Numbered from the stretch's first letter, positions 16,882-25,523 are shown. The stretch: DNA of 64,000 nt from Halalkalibacter oceani (GCF_023715705.1 NZ_JAMBOS010000020.1:1-64000), one strand, 5' to 3'. Numbers and translations are program-made. The notes: generated by a model from the sequence alone, not told the origin.

Positions 16882-17802
16882 CTATGACTCTCCTTCATGA
16901 AAAAAGTTTTGTAAAAACGGTAATAGCTCCTGGAGAACGGCTTCGGGCTGCTCCTCAGGTACATAATGACCGCAGTCGGCAATCGCTTTCCCGCTAACGG
17001 TCGTTGCGACCTCTTTCCAGTAATCGAGTACGGGATGACCAGCTAAATTTCCATGATCGCCCCATAATAACAGGCAAGGCTGTGTCAGCTTTCGCTGTGC
17101 CTGACGATCAGCCCGGTACTTTGGCAAATCGACTTCATAGGTGGCGCGATAGTCATTTAGCGCGGCCTGATAACCGCCCGGCTCCTTCCAAGCCCGGAGG
17201 TATTCCTGCCACACACCCTCTTTCTTCAATTGCGCGACCAGTGCAGGGCTACGGTTAAATAAAAACTGTAAATAAACTTCTTCACGGCCTTCAATTAATG
17301 CCTCAGGTAAGTCAGGCACTAATTGGAACGTCCAATGCCAATATTTTCTCGCGGCTTCCGAAACGGAAAGCTGATCGTAAATTAACTCTAACGGAAGAAT
17401 ATCGATAAGGCTAAGCGCGGCGACAGTATCGGGATAATCCAGCGCAAAGCGTCTTGCCACCCTTGCGCCGCGGTCATGGCCGATAAGCGCGATTTTTTTT
17501 AGCTGCATCGAAGTGAGCAATTCGTAAATATCCCGCGCCATCGTCCCTTTATCATAGCCGTTGATTCCCTTCGGTTTCTCCGAATCGCCATAGCCTCTTA
17601 AGTCGACGGCGATTACATGATAGCGCTTTATTAATTCAGGAAAAAGGTAACGCCACATCAGCCAGTTTTGCGGGAAGCCATGTAGAAGCACGACGGTTTG
17701 ATGATGTTGCTTCCCTGCTTCCACATAGTGAAGCCGCACATCGTTTACAGCTGCATATTGCTTAGTAAGTCCTGCCTGCTGAAGGTTCTGCCAATCATTC
17801 AT
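16882..17802 (-). CDS. Haloacetate (fluoroacetate) dehalogenase-like alpha/beta hydrolase
   Basis: 306-residue alpha/beta hydrolase with aspartate, not serine, as nucleophile. Residues that define fluoroacetate dehalogenase RPA1163 can be matched almost number for number: nucleophile Asp110 in GHDRGAR, carboxylate-binding Arg111 and Arg114, acid Asp134 in LIDILP, halide-pocket His156-Trp157 and Tyr218, base His279 in DCGHYVPEEQP. This predicts hydrolysis of C-F or C-Cl bonds in 2-haloacids to hydroxyacids. It is transcribed with the tartrate/D-malate dehydrogenase. An epoxide hydrolase is the main alternative, but those normally carry two lid tyrosines that I do not see here. Confidence 0.78.
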   Translation of the reverse strand: MNDWQNLQQAGLTKQYAAVNDVRLHYVEAGKQHHQTVVLLHGFPQNWLMWRYLFPELIKRYHVIAVDLRGYGDSEKPKGINGYDKGTMARDIYELLTSMQLKKIALIGHDRGARVARRFALDYPDTVAALSLIDILPLELIYDQLSVSEAARKYWHWTFQLVPDLPEALIEGREEVYLQFLFNRSPALVAQLKKEGVWQEYLRAWKEPGGYQAALNDYRATYEVDLPKYRADRQAQRKLTQPCLLLWGDHGNLAGHPVLDYWKEVATTVSGKAIADCGHYVPEEQPEAVLQELLPFLQNFFHEGES

Positions 17803-17879
17803 TTACTGATCACCTCATATCGTAATAGCTTGCTACGTACAGTCTATCGCGTGTACTATATAATTAAAAATGATTTATT

Positions 17880-17892
17880 TTGAAAAATTCAA
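17880..17892. promoter_or_regulatory. Candidate LysR-type operator
   Basis: TTGAAAAATTCAA is a perfect 5-bp dyad of the T-N11-A type, in the 127-bp gap between the dehalogenase-like gene and the divergent LysR gene. LysR regulators usually bind such a site and control both directions. Confidence 0.5.
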
Positions 17893-17929
17893 TCACTTTT
17901 TTTGATGGAAAAAGGGAAGGGAGGCGAAA

Positions 17930-18787
17930 ATGGATATTAAGGATTTACTTATTTTCAAAACGCTCGCCGCCGAAAAGAACATTACGAAAACAGCCGAGCG
18001 GCTGAACTATGTGCAATCGAATGTGACGGCAAGAATGAAAAAGCTGGAGGCGGAGCTCAACACACAGCTGTTTTACCGTCATCCCCGCGGCATCAGTCTG
18101 ACGGGAAAGGGGAAATTATTAGTAAAGCAAGCGGAGGAAATTTTGCTGCTTGTTAACGAAACCAAAAAAGCGATCCAGGATTCAGACGAGCCTCATGGCT
18201 CGCTTTCCCTAGGAACAAATGAAACAGCCGCAGCAGCCCGGCTGCCGCAGCTATTGGTCAATTATAATGGAAAATTCCCGAATGTCGAGCTATCCTTGCG
18301 CGTTGCGCTAACGACACAGCTCGTTCAGGATGTGCTGGAGCATAAGCTTGACGGAGCCTTCGTCATTGGGCCGATTGAAGACAGTCAGCTGGAAGCCATT
18401 CCAATCTACCAAGAAGAGCTCGTAATCATTACCAATCCCAAGCAAGACATTAAGCTAAGTGCGAAGAATATTTTGACACGCCCCAACTGTCCGTATAAAA
18501 CAAGACTCGACCGCTGGCTCGAGTCAAATCAAATGTCTCCAGGCAACCGCTTGGAACTCAGTACGCTGGAGGCGATTTTGCATTGCGTCGAGGCCGGACT
18601 CGGTATGGCGATACTTCCAAAGGCTCTTGCCAGTCAGCAGATCAATGAAGGGGCGCTCACCATTCATACGCTCTCTCCTGACGAGCAGACAGTCGATCTC
18701 TTTTTCATTCATCGAAAAGACATTTATCTTGACCAGGCCTATCGCGCTTTTTTACGTTTGTTAAAAGAGGAAGAACATAGCCACTAA
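17930..18787 (+). CDS. LysR-family transcriptional regulator
   Basis: 285-residue LysR regulator. The N-terminal winged helix (residues 1-60) reads DLLIFKTLAAEKNITKTAERLNYVQSN-like, with the RMKKLEAELNTQLFYR recognition region; the rest is a periplasmic-binding-like effector domain. ATG at 17930 follows GGGAGG. Divergent from the dehalogenase/dehydrogenase pair, which it most likely regulates in response to a hydroxy- or haloacid. Confidence 0.88.
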   Translation: MDIKDLLIFKTLAAEKNITKTAERLNYVQSNVTARMKKLEAELNTQLFYRHPRGISLTGKGKLLVKQAEEILLLVNETKKAIQDSDEPHGSLSLGTNETAAAARLPQLLVNYNGKFPNVELSLRVALTTQLVQDVLEHKLDGAFVIGPIEDSQLEAIPIYQEELVIITNPKQDIKLSAKNILTRPNCPYKTRLDRWLESNQMSPGNRLELSTLEAILHCVEAGLGMAILPKALASQQINEGALTIHTLSPDEQTVDLFFIHRKDIYLDQAYRAFLRLLKEEEHSH

Positions 18788-18790
18788 ATA

Positions 18791-18830
18791 CAACCCGCCG
18801 CATTTTTCTAAGCGGCGGGTTGCTTTTATT
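18791..18830 (+). terminator. Terminator after the LysR gene
   Basis: AACCCGCCGC and GCGGCGGGTT form a perfect GC-rich stem followed by GCTTTTATTT. Confidence 0.92.
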
Positions 18831-18885
18831 TGGTTGAGTGAGGGGAAGTGAGCGGGGAAAAAGCATGAGATCCAGCTATCTATCG

Positions 18886-19255
18886 ATATATCAATGACGA
18901 CCTTATAAAGTGTGCGATCGATGGCTTAGCGAGTAAGTCGATGCCCTCTCCGTATTTTAATCCACGCACTCCACAAAGAGTGCGATTGGGACCAATCAAA
19001 GCCGTAGCCTCGCAATCTAACATTTCAATCCACGCACCCATAAAGAGTGCGATTGCTGCTCTCACAAATGACGCGCGAATCGGAGCAATTTCAATCCACG
19101 CACTCCACAAAGAGTGCGATTCCCTGCTCCCATTGCATCAAAGTTACTTCATTATTTCAATCCACGCACTCCACAAAGAGTGCGATGCTGATGACGGCGA
19201 ACCACTTGTCCCGCTCCCGCCTATTTCAATCCACGCACTCCACAAAGAGTGCAAT
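18886..19255 (-). CRISPR. Type I-C-like CRISPR array, six repeats and five spacers
   Basis: Repeats of 33 bp lie at 18954-18986, 19088-19120, 19154-19186 and 19223-19255, with a 32-bp variant at 19022-19053 and a badly decayed one at 18886-18918. Spacers are 35, 35, 34, 33 and 36 bp and share no sequence. Read on the minus strand the repeat starts ATCGCACTC and ends GTGGATTGAAAT, with a CGCACTC...GAGTGCG stem: the form known for type I-C (Dvulg) systems. The most decayed repeat is at the low-coordinate end, which agrees with a leader on the high-coordinate side. No cas gene lies anywhere in the window. Confidence 0.93.
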
Positions 19256-19425
19256 AGCCCATTTCCCCCTAAATAAAGGAAAACAGTGCTGATGAGTCCT
19301 TTTTATTAACTTTTCTTGGAAATAGAATAGCATAATCTCGTTTAGCGTTACATATTTTTTCATATTTTAGTCTTTTTTTGGTGCGAGTGATCCGGGGTTT
19401 TGATGTGTGCTTGGGGTTCGCACCG
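19256..19425 (-). promoter_or_regulatory. CRISPR leader region
   Basis: About 170 bp of AT-rich, gene-free DNA at the non-decayed end of the array. Its far end carries a 7-bp inverted repeat, GGTGCGA (19380) and TCGCACC (19418), around a G/C-tract segment. From memory, a similar GTGCGAAC...GTTCGCAC element sits in type I-C leaders just after cas2. Here a dehydrogenase gene follows instead of cas2. Confidence 0.65.
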
Positions 19426-19443
19426 GTTAGACGCTATGAAAAG

Positions 19444-20205
19444 CTAAGAGAGATATTTGCTGACGTCGGTCACTTTGCCGTCCGGGAAATCCGTTGATTC
19501 GAGCAGATCGACAATCACTTTGGCGACCTGATCTGGAGCAAGCAGCTTTCCTTCTTCCTTATAGCGGCGGAACGTATCGACATGAATGAAATCATTTTTA
19601 TCGATTGAGCGGATTTCTCCTTGCATCGCCGTGTCCATAATACCCGGGCCGAAGGAGCAAATCTTTGCCGGGTGAGCGGCTTCGGCTTGTTCGACGGCGA
19701 CGTTGCGGCTGAATAAATCAAGTCCAGCCTTCGCTGCGCCATAGCAGCTCCAGCCGTAAATCGGACGTTGGCCGGCGCCGGAGGAAACGTTGATAATGCG
19801 TTTGTCTGCCGGACTGTTTGCGGTGTGCTTGAGAAATTCAGCGGTCAAAAGCATTGGGGCCGCGAGGTTGACGTTTACGTTTTTTTGAAGTTCATCGCTC
19901 TCGACTCGCTCTAATGGGCGGGCGGGAGCGAGCAGGCCGGCGTTGTTGATAAGATGAATTTGCTTTGCTTCCTCCAGTTGAATGGTGGTAAAAATTTCGT
20001 CCATTAACGCCGGAAGGGCCGCAACATTGCTTAAATCGGTAGCATAGAAATGGTAGCCGATGTTGTGCTGTCCGGCAGCCTGCTTAAGCTCCTCGTTTTC
20101 GTTGCGGGAGATACAAATTAAAGTTTGGGCTTCTTTTGTCAGTAATTGTGTGGCAATTGCTTGTCCAAGTCCTCTGGATGAGCCTGTAATAATTGTGTAC
20201 TTCAT
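19444..20205 (-). CDS. Short-chain dehydrogenase, YueD/benzil reductase-like
   Basis: 253-residue SDR. TGSSRGLG cofactor motif (residues 7-14), INNAG, catalytic Ser in NVSSGAG and YGAAK with Tyr and Lys are all present. The C-terminal segment around DTFRRYKEEGKL resembles Bacillus YueD, which reduces benzil to (S)-benzoin; sepiapterin-reductase-like activity is an alternative. Natural substrate unknown. Start at 20205 follows AGGAGG. Its 3' end lies 18 bp from the CRISPR leader motif. Confidence 0.82.
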   Translation of the reverse strand: MKYTIITGSSRGLGQAIATQLLTKEAQTLICISRNENEELKQAAGQHNIGYHFYATDLSNVAALPALMDEIFTTIQLEEAKQIHLINNAGLLAPARPLERVESDELQKNVNVNLAAPMLLTAEFLKHTANSPADKRIINVSSGAGQRPIYGWSCYGAAKAGLDLFSRNVAVEQAEAAHPAKICSFGPGIMDTAMQGEIRSIDKNDFIHVDTFRRYKEEGKLLAPDQVAKVIVDLLESTDFPDGKVTDVSKYLS

Positions 20206-20291
20206 CTTTTCCTCCTACTCTTACATAGCTGCTTGTTTTCTTTTTAGTTTAACAGATTAAGGGAGAGGAGTGGATAAAATGAACAAATGTC

Positions 20292-20319
20292 TTGATTCTT
20301 TTGCCGCTTTTTGTATAGT
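20292..20319 (+). promoter_or_regulatory. Probable sigma-A promoter
   Basis: TTGATT and TATAGT with a 16-bp spacer, about 30 bp before the start of the small gene at 20350. Confidence 0.5.
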
Positions 20320-20349
20320 GAAAAGAGAAAGAAAATGAGGAGGGGGAAA

Positions 20350-20646
20350 ATGAATCTTTTTAAAGCGCATTTTGTTCATCCATATACGCAGGTTCCATTA
20401 ATTGTGTACTTTAATGAAAGTGATGGACATGTGACCTTTGAGAAAGATCAGGAAGTGCTCGACATTTTAATAAAAATGGAGAAGAAGATCGGCAAGGACC
20501 GTAAGTTTGTACGTGATCTTCATCGTACGAGTCATCTGTGTAAAACCCAGTATCCGGTCGCTTCTTTTCAGGACGTATTTGACTTTTTAGAAGGAATAGG
20601 GGTCGATAAAGAAGACCTGACCTTTCAGCAGCTTTATGTCCATTAA
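20350..20646 (+). CDS. Small conserved-looking protein of unknown function
   Basis: 98 residues, not recognised. Soluble, no signal or membrane segment, with a charged middle (DILIKMEKKIGKDRKF) and one Cys-containing HLCKTQYPVASF stretch. Start ATG at 20350 is preceded by AGGAGGGGGA. A sigma-A-like promoter and a downstream hairpin suggest it is a genuine single-gene unit next to ectABC, on the opposite strand. Confidence 0.6.
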   Translation: MNLFKAHFVHPYTQVPLIVYFNESDGHVTFEKDQEVLDILIKMEKKIGKDRKFVRDLHRTSHLCKTQYPVASFQDVFDFLEGIGVDKEDLTFQQLYVH

Positions 20647-20654
20647 TGACTGTC

Positions 20655-20695
20655 CAGTCCCGTCGGCTTTCTTTAGTCGGTGCGGGCTTTTTTTT
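20655..20695 (+). terminator. Candidate terminator of the small gene
   Basis: Imperfect CCCG...CGGG hairpin followed by eight or more T residues. The stem is weaker than neighbours but the T-run is long. Confidence 0.55.
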
Positions 20696-20743
20696 AAAAA
20701 AAAAGCCTGAGACAAAGGTGGTATCCCTTTTCTTATCTCAGGC
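20691..20743 (-). terminator. Terminator of the ectABC operon
   Basis: GCCTGAGA...TCTCAGGC stem with inner AAAGG/CCTTTT; on the minus strand it is followed by a run of about ten T residues. Confidence 0.88.
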
Positions 20744-20766
20744 TCCTCTTAAATTGCGCTCTTTTC

Positions 20767-21156
20767 TTACTCATCCTCAACGACAGGATACACGCCGTTT
20801 TCATCGTGCGTTTCCGCCCCGGTAATTGGCGGGTTAAAGACGCATACCATGCGCATGTCGGTTTTTGCGCGGAGAAGATGCTCATCGTGCTGATCAAGGG
20901 CGTAAATTTCATCTTTCTTGATCGGCCATACTTTATTGTCCTTTAAGGTGACGACTTCTCCCTCGCCTTCAATGCAGTATACGGATTCAAGGTGATTCTG
21001 GTACCAAATATGAGTTTCCGTTCCGGCTTTAATAATGGTATCGTGGACTGAATAACCCATGCCGTCTTTCTTTAAAAGCAGGCGGCGACTCGTCCAGTTG
21101 TCTGCTTTTACTTCCTGCTCTGTTCCGATAATGTCTTTTAGGGCAACTACTTTCAT
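20767..21156 (-). CDS. ectC: L-ectoine synthase EctC
   Basis: 129-residue cupin enzyme that cyclises N-gamma-acetyl-diaminobutyrate to ectoine, the last step. Recognised by [13 protein letters not shown] at the start, [38 protein letters not shown] and the [15 protein letters not shown] end. Iron-binding acidic and Tyr/His residues ([13 protein letters not shown]-like DEHLL) are present. Third gene of ectABC; no ectD hydroxylase follows, so the product should be ectoine only. Confidence 0.97.
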   Translation of the reverse strand: MKVVALKDIIGTEQEVKADNWTSRRLLLKKDGMGYSVHDTIIKAGTETHIWYQNHLESVYCIEGEGEVVTLKDNKVWPIKKDEIYALDQHDEHLLRAKTDMRMVCVFNPPITGAETHDENGVYPVVEDE

Positions 21157-21214
21157 CTATGATAACCTCCATCAATGTCTGTTTCGTATTTTAGTGTGGC
21201 GTGTAGCAGTCCGT

Positions 21215-22498
21215 TTATGAGCCGACAAGCTCCTTGGCTCCGACTACGGATTTGACGCTTTCCTCAAGAATTTGCAAGCCTTTTTCCAGCCCTTCGTCAT
21301 CAATGTTAATCGGCGGGAAGAGCTTAAAGACTTCATCTTCAGGTCCCGATGTTTCCATAATTAAGCCGCGCTGGAATGCTTCGGCTGAGACTTTAGAAGC
21401 GAATCCTTCAATTTCCGAAGCGACGCCGGCCATGAAGCCTCTGCCGCGAACCTCGCCTTTCATTTCCGGGTACATATCGACGAGCTTTTGCAAGGTCGCT
21501 TTGATGACTTTGGCTTTTTCCTGAACGTTTCTTTCGAGGGTGTCATCTTTCCAGTACGATAATGCCGCGGTGGCGGTGACAAAGGCGTGGTTGTTACCAC
21601 GGAATGTTCCGTTATGCTCGCCTGGATCCCAAATATCCAGATCAGGACGGATCAAGGTGAGCGCAAGCGGCGTTCCGTAACCACCGATTGATTTTGACAG
21701 ACAAATAATATCCGGTTTAATTCCGGCCTGCTCGAAGCTGAAGAATGTTCCAGTACGACCGACACCGGCCTGAACATCATCAACGATAAGCAGAATGTCC
21801 CAGCGTTTGCAAATCGCTTCAATCCGTTGCAGCCACTCGAAGCGGGCCGCATTTATACCACCTTCGCCCTGAACGGTCTCAAGAATCATTGCGGCTGGAA
21901 TCGCCACACCGCTGCCTCGGTCCTCAAGGAAGCGCTCGAGGTATTCCAAATCGTCGAGGCTGTCGGAGACGAAGTTATCATATGGCATTGTCACGACATG
22001 CTGTAACGGTACGCCGGCTCCTTTTCGTTTAAATGAATTTCCCGTAACAGAGAGAGAACCGATTGTCATCCCGTGAAAGCCGTTCGTGAAGCTGATAATA
22101 TCCGTGCGTCCGGTTGCTTTGCGGGCAAGCTTTAAGGCGCTCTCTACCGTGTTCGTTCCGGTCGGGCCGGGAAACATAATTTTATACTCCATGTTTCGCG
22201 GCTTTAAGATTACATTATTGAAGGTTTCAAGAAATTCAGCCTTCGGTGCTGTGGCCATATCAAGTGAATGGGTAACACCGTCGCTGAGAATATATTCGAC
22301 TAATTTCTCTTTCATATATGGATCATTGTGACCGTAGTTCAGCGCACCGGCGCCTGAGAAGAAATCGATATATTCCTTCCCGGCTTCATCCCACATCTTA
22401 TAGCCCTTTGCTTTCGTAAAAACGGTTGGAAAGCTGCGGCAATAACTACGTACCTCGGATTCAAGCTCTTCAAAAACCTTCATATCTGTTTTCTTCAT
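21215..22498 (-). CDS. ectB: Diaminobutyrate--2-oxoglutarate transaminase EctB
   Basis: 427-residue PLP aminotransferase converting aspartate semialdehyde to L-2,4-diaminobutyrate. [19 protein letters not shown] at the N-terminus is an EctB hallmark; the [11 protein letters not shown] segment holds the PLP-pyridine Asp and LSKSIGGYG the PLP Lys. I start it at 22498 (11 nt after AAGGAGG) because the ATG 24 bp upstream precedes that site. Middle gene of the ectoine operon. Confidence 0.96.
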   Translation of the reverse strand: MKKTDMKVFEELESEVRSYCRSFPTVFTKAKGYKMWDEAGKEYIDFFSGAGALNYGHNDPYMKEKLVEYILSDGVTHSLDMATAPKAEFLETFNNVILKPRNMEYKIMFPGPTGTNTVESALKLARKATGRTDIISFTNGFHGMTIGSLSVTGNSFKRKGAGVPLQHVVTMPYDNFVSDSLDDLEYLERFLEDRGSGVAIPAAMILETVQGEGGINAARFEWLQRIEAICKRWDILLIVDDVQAGVGRTGTFFSFEQAGIKPDIICLSKSIGGYGTPLALTLIRPDLDIWDPGEHNGTFRGNNHAFVTATAALSYWKDDTLERNVQEKAKVIKATLQKLVDMYPEMKGEVRGRGFMAGVASEIEGFASKVSAEAFQRGLIMETSGPEDEVFKLFPPINIDDEGLEKGLQILEESVKSVVGAKELVGS

Positions 22499-22587
22499 GT
22501 TTATGTTATCCTCCTTATTCATACATACCTATACTGGGTAACGTATTTGAACAACTACTTTATTCCCCGCTTATCAATGAAGTAAAC

Positions 22588-23115
22588 CTATTTTTGGAGA
22601 TTTTTTTCAATTGGACCTATTCGAAAAGATAATTCTTTTTCGTGATGGTCACCAGGAAACAGATCTTCAGAGAAACATTCAGTTACTTCGCATCTTGTTT
22701 GATAGGTTCGCGCTAAGCGGCGGAAGAGAGCCTGGGATGCTTCATTTGAAGGAGTGATCGTCGCTTCTACATAGGAAATCGCCTTATTTTGGCGCTCGAC
22801 AAGTTCTTGCAGCATTTTAGAAGCAAGACCTTTGCCGCGTTGGGAAGCATCTACTCCAATTTGCCAAACGAAAACAGCATCCTGTCGTTCTGGAGGAATA
22901 AAAGCTGTGATAAAGCCGACGAGCGTATCGCCCTCTTTTGCAACTACGCATGTTTCGGCGAAAAACTCACACATCATAATGTATTTATAAGCAGAATTCT
23001 GATCTAACGTTGATCGATTGACCAATTCCCACATTGCAGCGCCATCTTCAACAGTCGGTTTATCGAAATGAATTTTTTCGACTGTCGCTGTGGCAGATGT
23101 TAGTTGATTTTTAAT
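22588..23115 (-). CDS. ectA: L-2,4-diaminobutyrate N-gamma-acetyltransferase EctA, apparent ATT start
   Basis: GNAT acetyltransferase that acetylates diaminobutyrate with acetyl-CoA. Family segments: FDKPTVEDGAAMWELV, CEFFAETCVVAKEG, WQIGVDASQRGKGLASKML (acetyl-CoA loop) and ITPSNEASQALF. No ATG or GTG is available: the frame opens at a TTG (23139) lacking a site, while the only strong Shine-Dalgarno (AAGGAGG on the minus strand, 23125-23131) lies inside that extension and 9 nt before an ATT codon at 23113-23115. Initiation at ATT gives 175 residues and a normal N-terminus; the TTG gives 183. First gene of ectABC. Confidence 0.9.
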   Translation of the reverse strand: MKNQLTSATATVEKIHFDKPTVEDGAAMWELVNRSTLDQNSAYKYIMMCEFFAETCVVAKEGDTLVGFITAFIPPERQDAVFVWQIGVDASQRGKGLASKMLQELVERQNKAISYVEATITPSNEASQALFRRLARTYQTRCEVTECFSEDLFPGDHHEKELSFRIGPIEKNLQK

Positions 23116-23155
23116 AGTGATTGCCCTCCTTACGTCCAATTTTTTTCACATTTTT

Positions 23156-23184
23156 ATCATACGGGGATGGAGAAAAGATCGCAA
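23156..23184 (-). promoter_or_regulatory. Sigma-A promoter of ectABC
   Basis: On the minus strand TTGCGA (23184-23179) and TATGAT (23161-23156) are separated by exactly 17 bp, about 40 bp before the start of ectA. Confidence 0.7.
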
Positions 23185-23370
23185 CTTAGCTTATTACGGA
23201 TTAATCGGCTTAAGACACCCTTAGGTCGGATTAGAGAGACTAAGGGCAGTCATCGCTGTAAATACTGCTAAATGGTTAACATTTCTAACAAATTGAAAAA
23301 GAGCGAAAATTGATTTCGGGCTAAAAGTCAATATTGATAAGGGGTTCACCGGCTTTACAAAAAAAGCGGA

Positions 23371-23406
23371 CAGAAAAAAAGCACACGAATCTTTTACTCG
23401 TGCGCT
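23371..23406 (-). terminator. Terminator of the yfhE-like gene
   Basis: On the minus strand AAGCGCACGA and TCGTGTGCTT form a stem followed by TTTTTTCTG, directly after the small gene at 23421-23555. Confidence 0.8.
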
Positions 23407-23420
23407 TTCGACAAGCTTAT

Positions 23421-23555
23421 TCATCTTTCTTGCTTTCTCGCTTTTTCCTGCTTCATTGCCTCATCAGCAGCGTGAAATTCTGAAGCGTAATTCACTTCCT
23501 GAGCCTTTTTCAAGGTGGAATACTCTTCTTTGACCTGTTTTTTCTTGCTTTCCAT
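23421..23555 (-). CDS. yfhE: Small YfhE-family protein
   Basis: 44-residue, highly charged protein (MESKKKQVKEEYS at the start, then SEFHAADEAMKQEKARKQ). Length, the lysine-rich start and the EVNYASEFHAAD-type segment match the short YfhE family of Bacillus, and in B. subtilis yfhE also lies beside yfhF. Function unknown. GGTGAT before the ATG serves as ribosome binding site, and a terminator follows directly. Confidence 0.7.
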   Translation of the reverse strand: MESKKKQVKEEYSTLKKAQEVNYASEFHAADEAMKQEKARKQER

Positions 23556-23664
23556 TTGTATCACCACATTTCCTTATAAACTGTCTATAGGATATGCAAT
23601 CTTAAATGGGTTATACTTCAGGCTTGAGACGAAGCTCAGGCTTTTTGCCACCGTTTTATTTTCA

Positions 23665-24231
23665 CTACGCCTCTTTTGCCCCGAGCTCGTCAAGTGTAGG
23701 CGGAGCCGTTCTCATCATATGAAGATGGTACTGATCCTTTTCAATTTGAAAAAGATGATAATGGTCGCCTGATTGATTAATCATTCGGTAAAGGTCCGGG
23801 CGCAGCTCATTCGCCAGGGAACAATAGGGCAGCTTTTGCGCCGCCATTGTTGAACGGATATTTTCTTTTCTGATCCGCATAAAAACGGTTTGAATCTCAC
23901 TGCTGAAAAATAATTCACTAAAAAAAGCTTCCTTCGCTAATTTGTTATAGCCTTTTCCGAAATAAGGCTTTCCGATCCAGGTACCGAGGAAGCCGCTACC
24001 GTCTTCAATATCGTATAACGTTATCGCTCCGATAGGTGTGCCCCATTCGTCAACAATTGTCCGGGAGATGAGTTCGCCGCGTTCTTCTGCTTCGATTGTC
24101 TGCTTTGTCAGGAAGACGAATTCATCATAGGAATAAGCCTTCTGCCGAACGAAAGGAAATACAGCCGGATCAATTAACAGGTCGTACAAAACATGACAAT
24201 CAGCAACGTCCCGCTTTTTTAAAATCATCAA
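23665..24231 (-). CDS. GNAT-family N-acetyltransferase
   Basis: 188-residue acetyltransferase of the RimJ/RimL-like GNAT type: ILKKRDVADCHVLYDLLIDP at the start, GAITLYDIEDGSGFLGTWIG strand pair and GKPYFGKGYNKLAKEA acetyl-CoA-binding loop. Substrate unknown. About 35 residues follow the usual GNAT end. It has AAGGGGG before an ATG-ATG start. It interrupts the yfhE-yfhF neighbourhood, so it may be a lineage-specific addition. Confidence 0.75.
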   Translation of the reverse strand: MMILKKRDVADCHVLYDLLIDPAVFPFVRQKAYSYDEFVFLTKQTIEAEERGELISRTIVDEWGTPIGAITLYDIEDGSGFLGTWIGKPYFGKGYNKLAKEAFFSELFFSSEIQTVFMRIRKENIRSTMAAQKLPYCSLANELRPDLYRMINQSGDHYHLFQIEKDQYHLHMMRTAPPTLDELGAKEA

Positions 24232-24329
24232 AAAAACCCCCTTTGGACATGGGGGCAGAACATTGGCACACCCCCGAATTTAATGATGAAACGAATCAAA
24301 TTCAACTTGCAGACTGGCGGTGACCAAAA

Positions 24330-24516
24330 AACCTTACAAATGTTCAAATAACTCTATATATGTTTAAATATTAAGATTAAACGTCTTTATTGATGTTGAA
24401 CCGTTAAATAAGGCTGATATTCGCTTGTATGCTCTTGAATACTTCTATATATTAATGGTTTTTTTAAAAAAAAGATACACTTTTTTATTAATTTTTTGTG
24501 AAAAATTTTCTCTGTT
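24330..24516. other. AT-rich intergenic stretch
   Basis: Very AT-rich DNA between the GNAT gene and the yfhF 3' end. I see no gene, strong hairpin or clear promoter. Confidence 0.5.
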
Positions 24517-25428
24517 TTAGTGACTTTTTAACAAATCTTCTAAAGCCTGCTTTGCGTTAGGAAAGTGATAGGCGTAGCCGTGCTTTTCCGCCTTCTCCGG
24601 CAGGACCTGCTGACCGTCCAAAACAAGCGTGCTCATTTCTCCAAGCAGGGCCTTCAAAGCAAAGGACGGGGCTGGAATCCAGTGGGGACGGTGGAGAACA
24701 GCGGCGATCGTTTTGCCGAATTCCTTCATTTGCAGCGGTGTGGGAGTGGTCAGGTTGAACGGACCGTCAATCTCCGGATTTGTAAGGGCGAAGTCAATCA
24801 TGCCGATGACATCGCGAATGTGAATCCAGCTCACCCATTGTTTACCTGATCCGAGAGTGCCCCCGGCAAATAACTGATAAGGAAGCAGCATTCTTTGCAG
24901 CGCGCCTTCATCCTTGTCGAGGACGATACCTAAGCGGCAATAGACGACCCGGATACCAAAATCGCGCGCACGGGCGGCTTCATGCTCCCAGCGCTGGACG
25001 ACATCTGACAGAAAATCCGATTCAATTGGGCTTGATTCTTCGGTGAAAACGGCTCTCTCCGAATTCCCGTAATACCCGACCGCAGAAGCATTAATCAGCA
25101 CTTCAGGTTTCTTATCCAAGGCGTTAAATAGAGCAATGACCGCCCGGGTAGTCTCGATCCGGCTCTGCACTATGCGCTGCTTTCTTTTGGCGGTCCAGCG
25201 TCCGGAGCCTATTGATTCACCGGCTAAATTAACAAAGGCATCAATTCCTTCCAATACTTGTTCAGGCTTAGCCTGACCGTTGAGCCATTCCACATAGGTT
25301 ATTCCGTTTTTCGATGGCTTATTGCCCGCATTTCTTGTTAAAATGTAAACAGTATGACCTTGCTTGACGAAATACTCGGACAGCTTCGTGCCAATAAAGC
25401 CCGATCCCCCGGCTATCGCAATTTGCAT
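24517..25428 (-). CDS. yfhF: NAD-dependent epimerase/dehydratase-like protein YfhF (TIGR01777/SulA-like family)
   Basis: 303-residue atypical extended SDR. IAGGSGFIGTKL is the N-terminal nucleotide-binding motif, followed by VNLAGESIGSGRWTAKRKQRI, SAVGYYGNSE (Tyr of the active site) and LGSGKQWVSWIHIRD, the standard pattern of the TIGR01777 family; the C-terminal DUF1731 part is present. Enzymatic role not established; relatives influence cell division. Backbone gene, divergent from recX as in B. subtilis. Confidence 0.88.
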   Translation of the reverse strand: MQIAIAGGSGFIGTKLSEYFVKQGHTVYILTRNAGNKPSKNGITYVEWLNGQAKPEQVLEGIDAFVNLAGESIGSGRWTAKRKQRIVQSRIETTRAVIALFNALDKKPEVLINASAVGYYGNSERAVFTEESSPIESDFLSDVVQRWEHEAARARDFGIRVVYCRLGIVLDKDEGALQRMLLPYQLFAGGTLGSGKQWVSWIHIRDVIGMIDFALTNPEIDGPFNLTTPTPLQMKEFGKTIAAVLHRPHWIPAPSFALKALLGEMSTLVLDGQQVLPEKAEKHGYAYHFPNAKQALEDLLKSH

Positions 25429-25523
25429 CGTATATCCCTCCTGAGTAGTCTTTTGTAATCCCTACCCTTTCAACGCTAAGAGTAGACAGTGTTATACTTA
25501 TTATAGAATAGGGAGGTGCTCCC

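Noticed and set aside
18941-19292. Open frames of 81 and 111 codons with repeated STHSTKSAI/ISIHALHKECD peptides
   Set aside because: They are translations of the CRISPR repeats and spacers; the periodic peptides are just the 33-bp repeat read in frame.
23221-23424. Minus-strand frame of 67 codons after yfhE
   Set aside because: It runs straight through the yfhE terminator hairpin and T-run and has no ribosome binding site.
24096-24323. Plus-strand frame of 75 codons overlapping the GNAT gene start
   Set aside because: No ribosome binding site, antisense to the acetyltransferase, and composition like a shadow frame.
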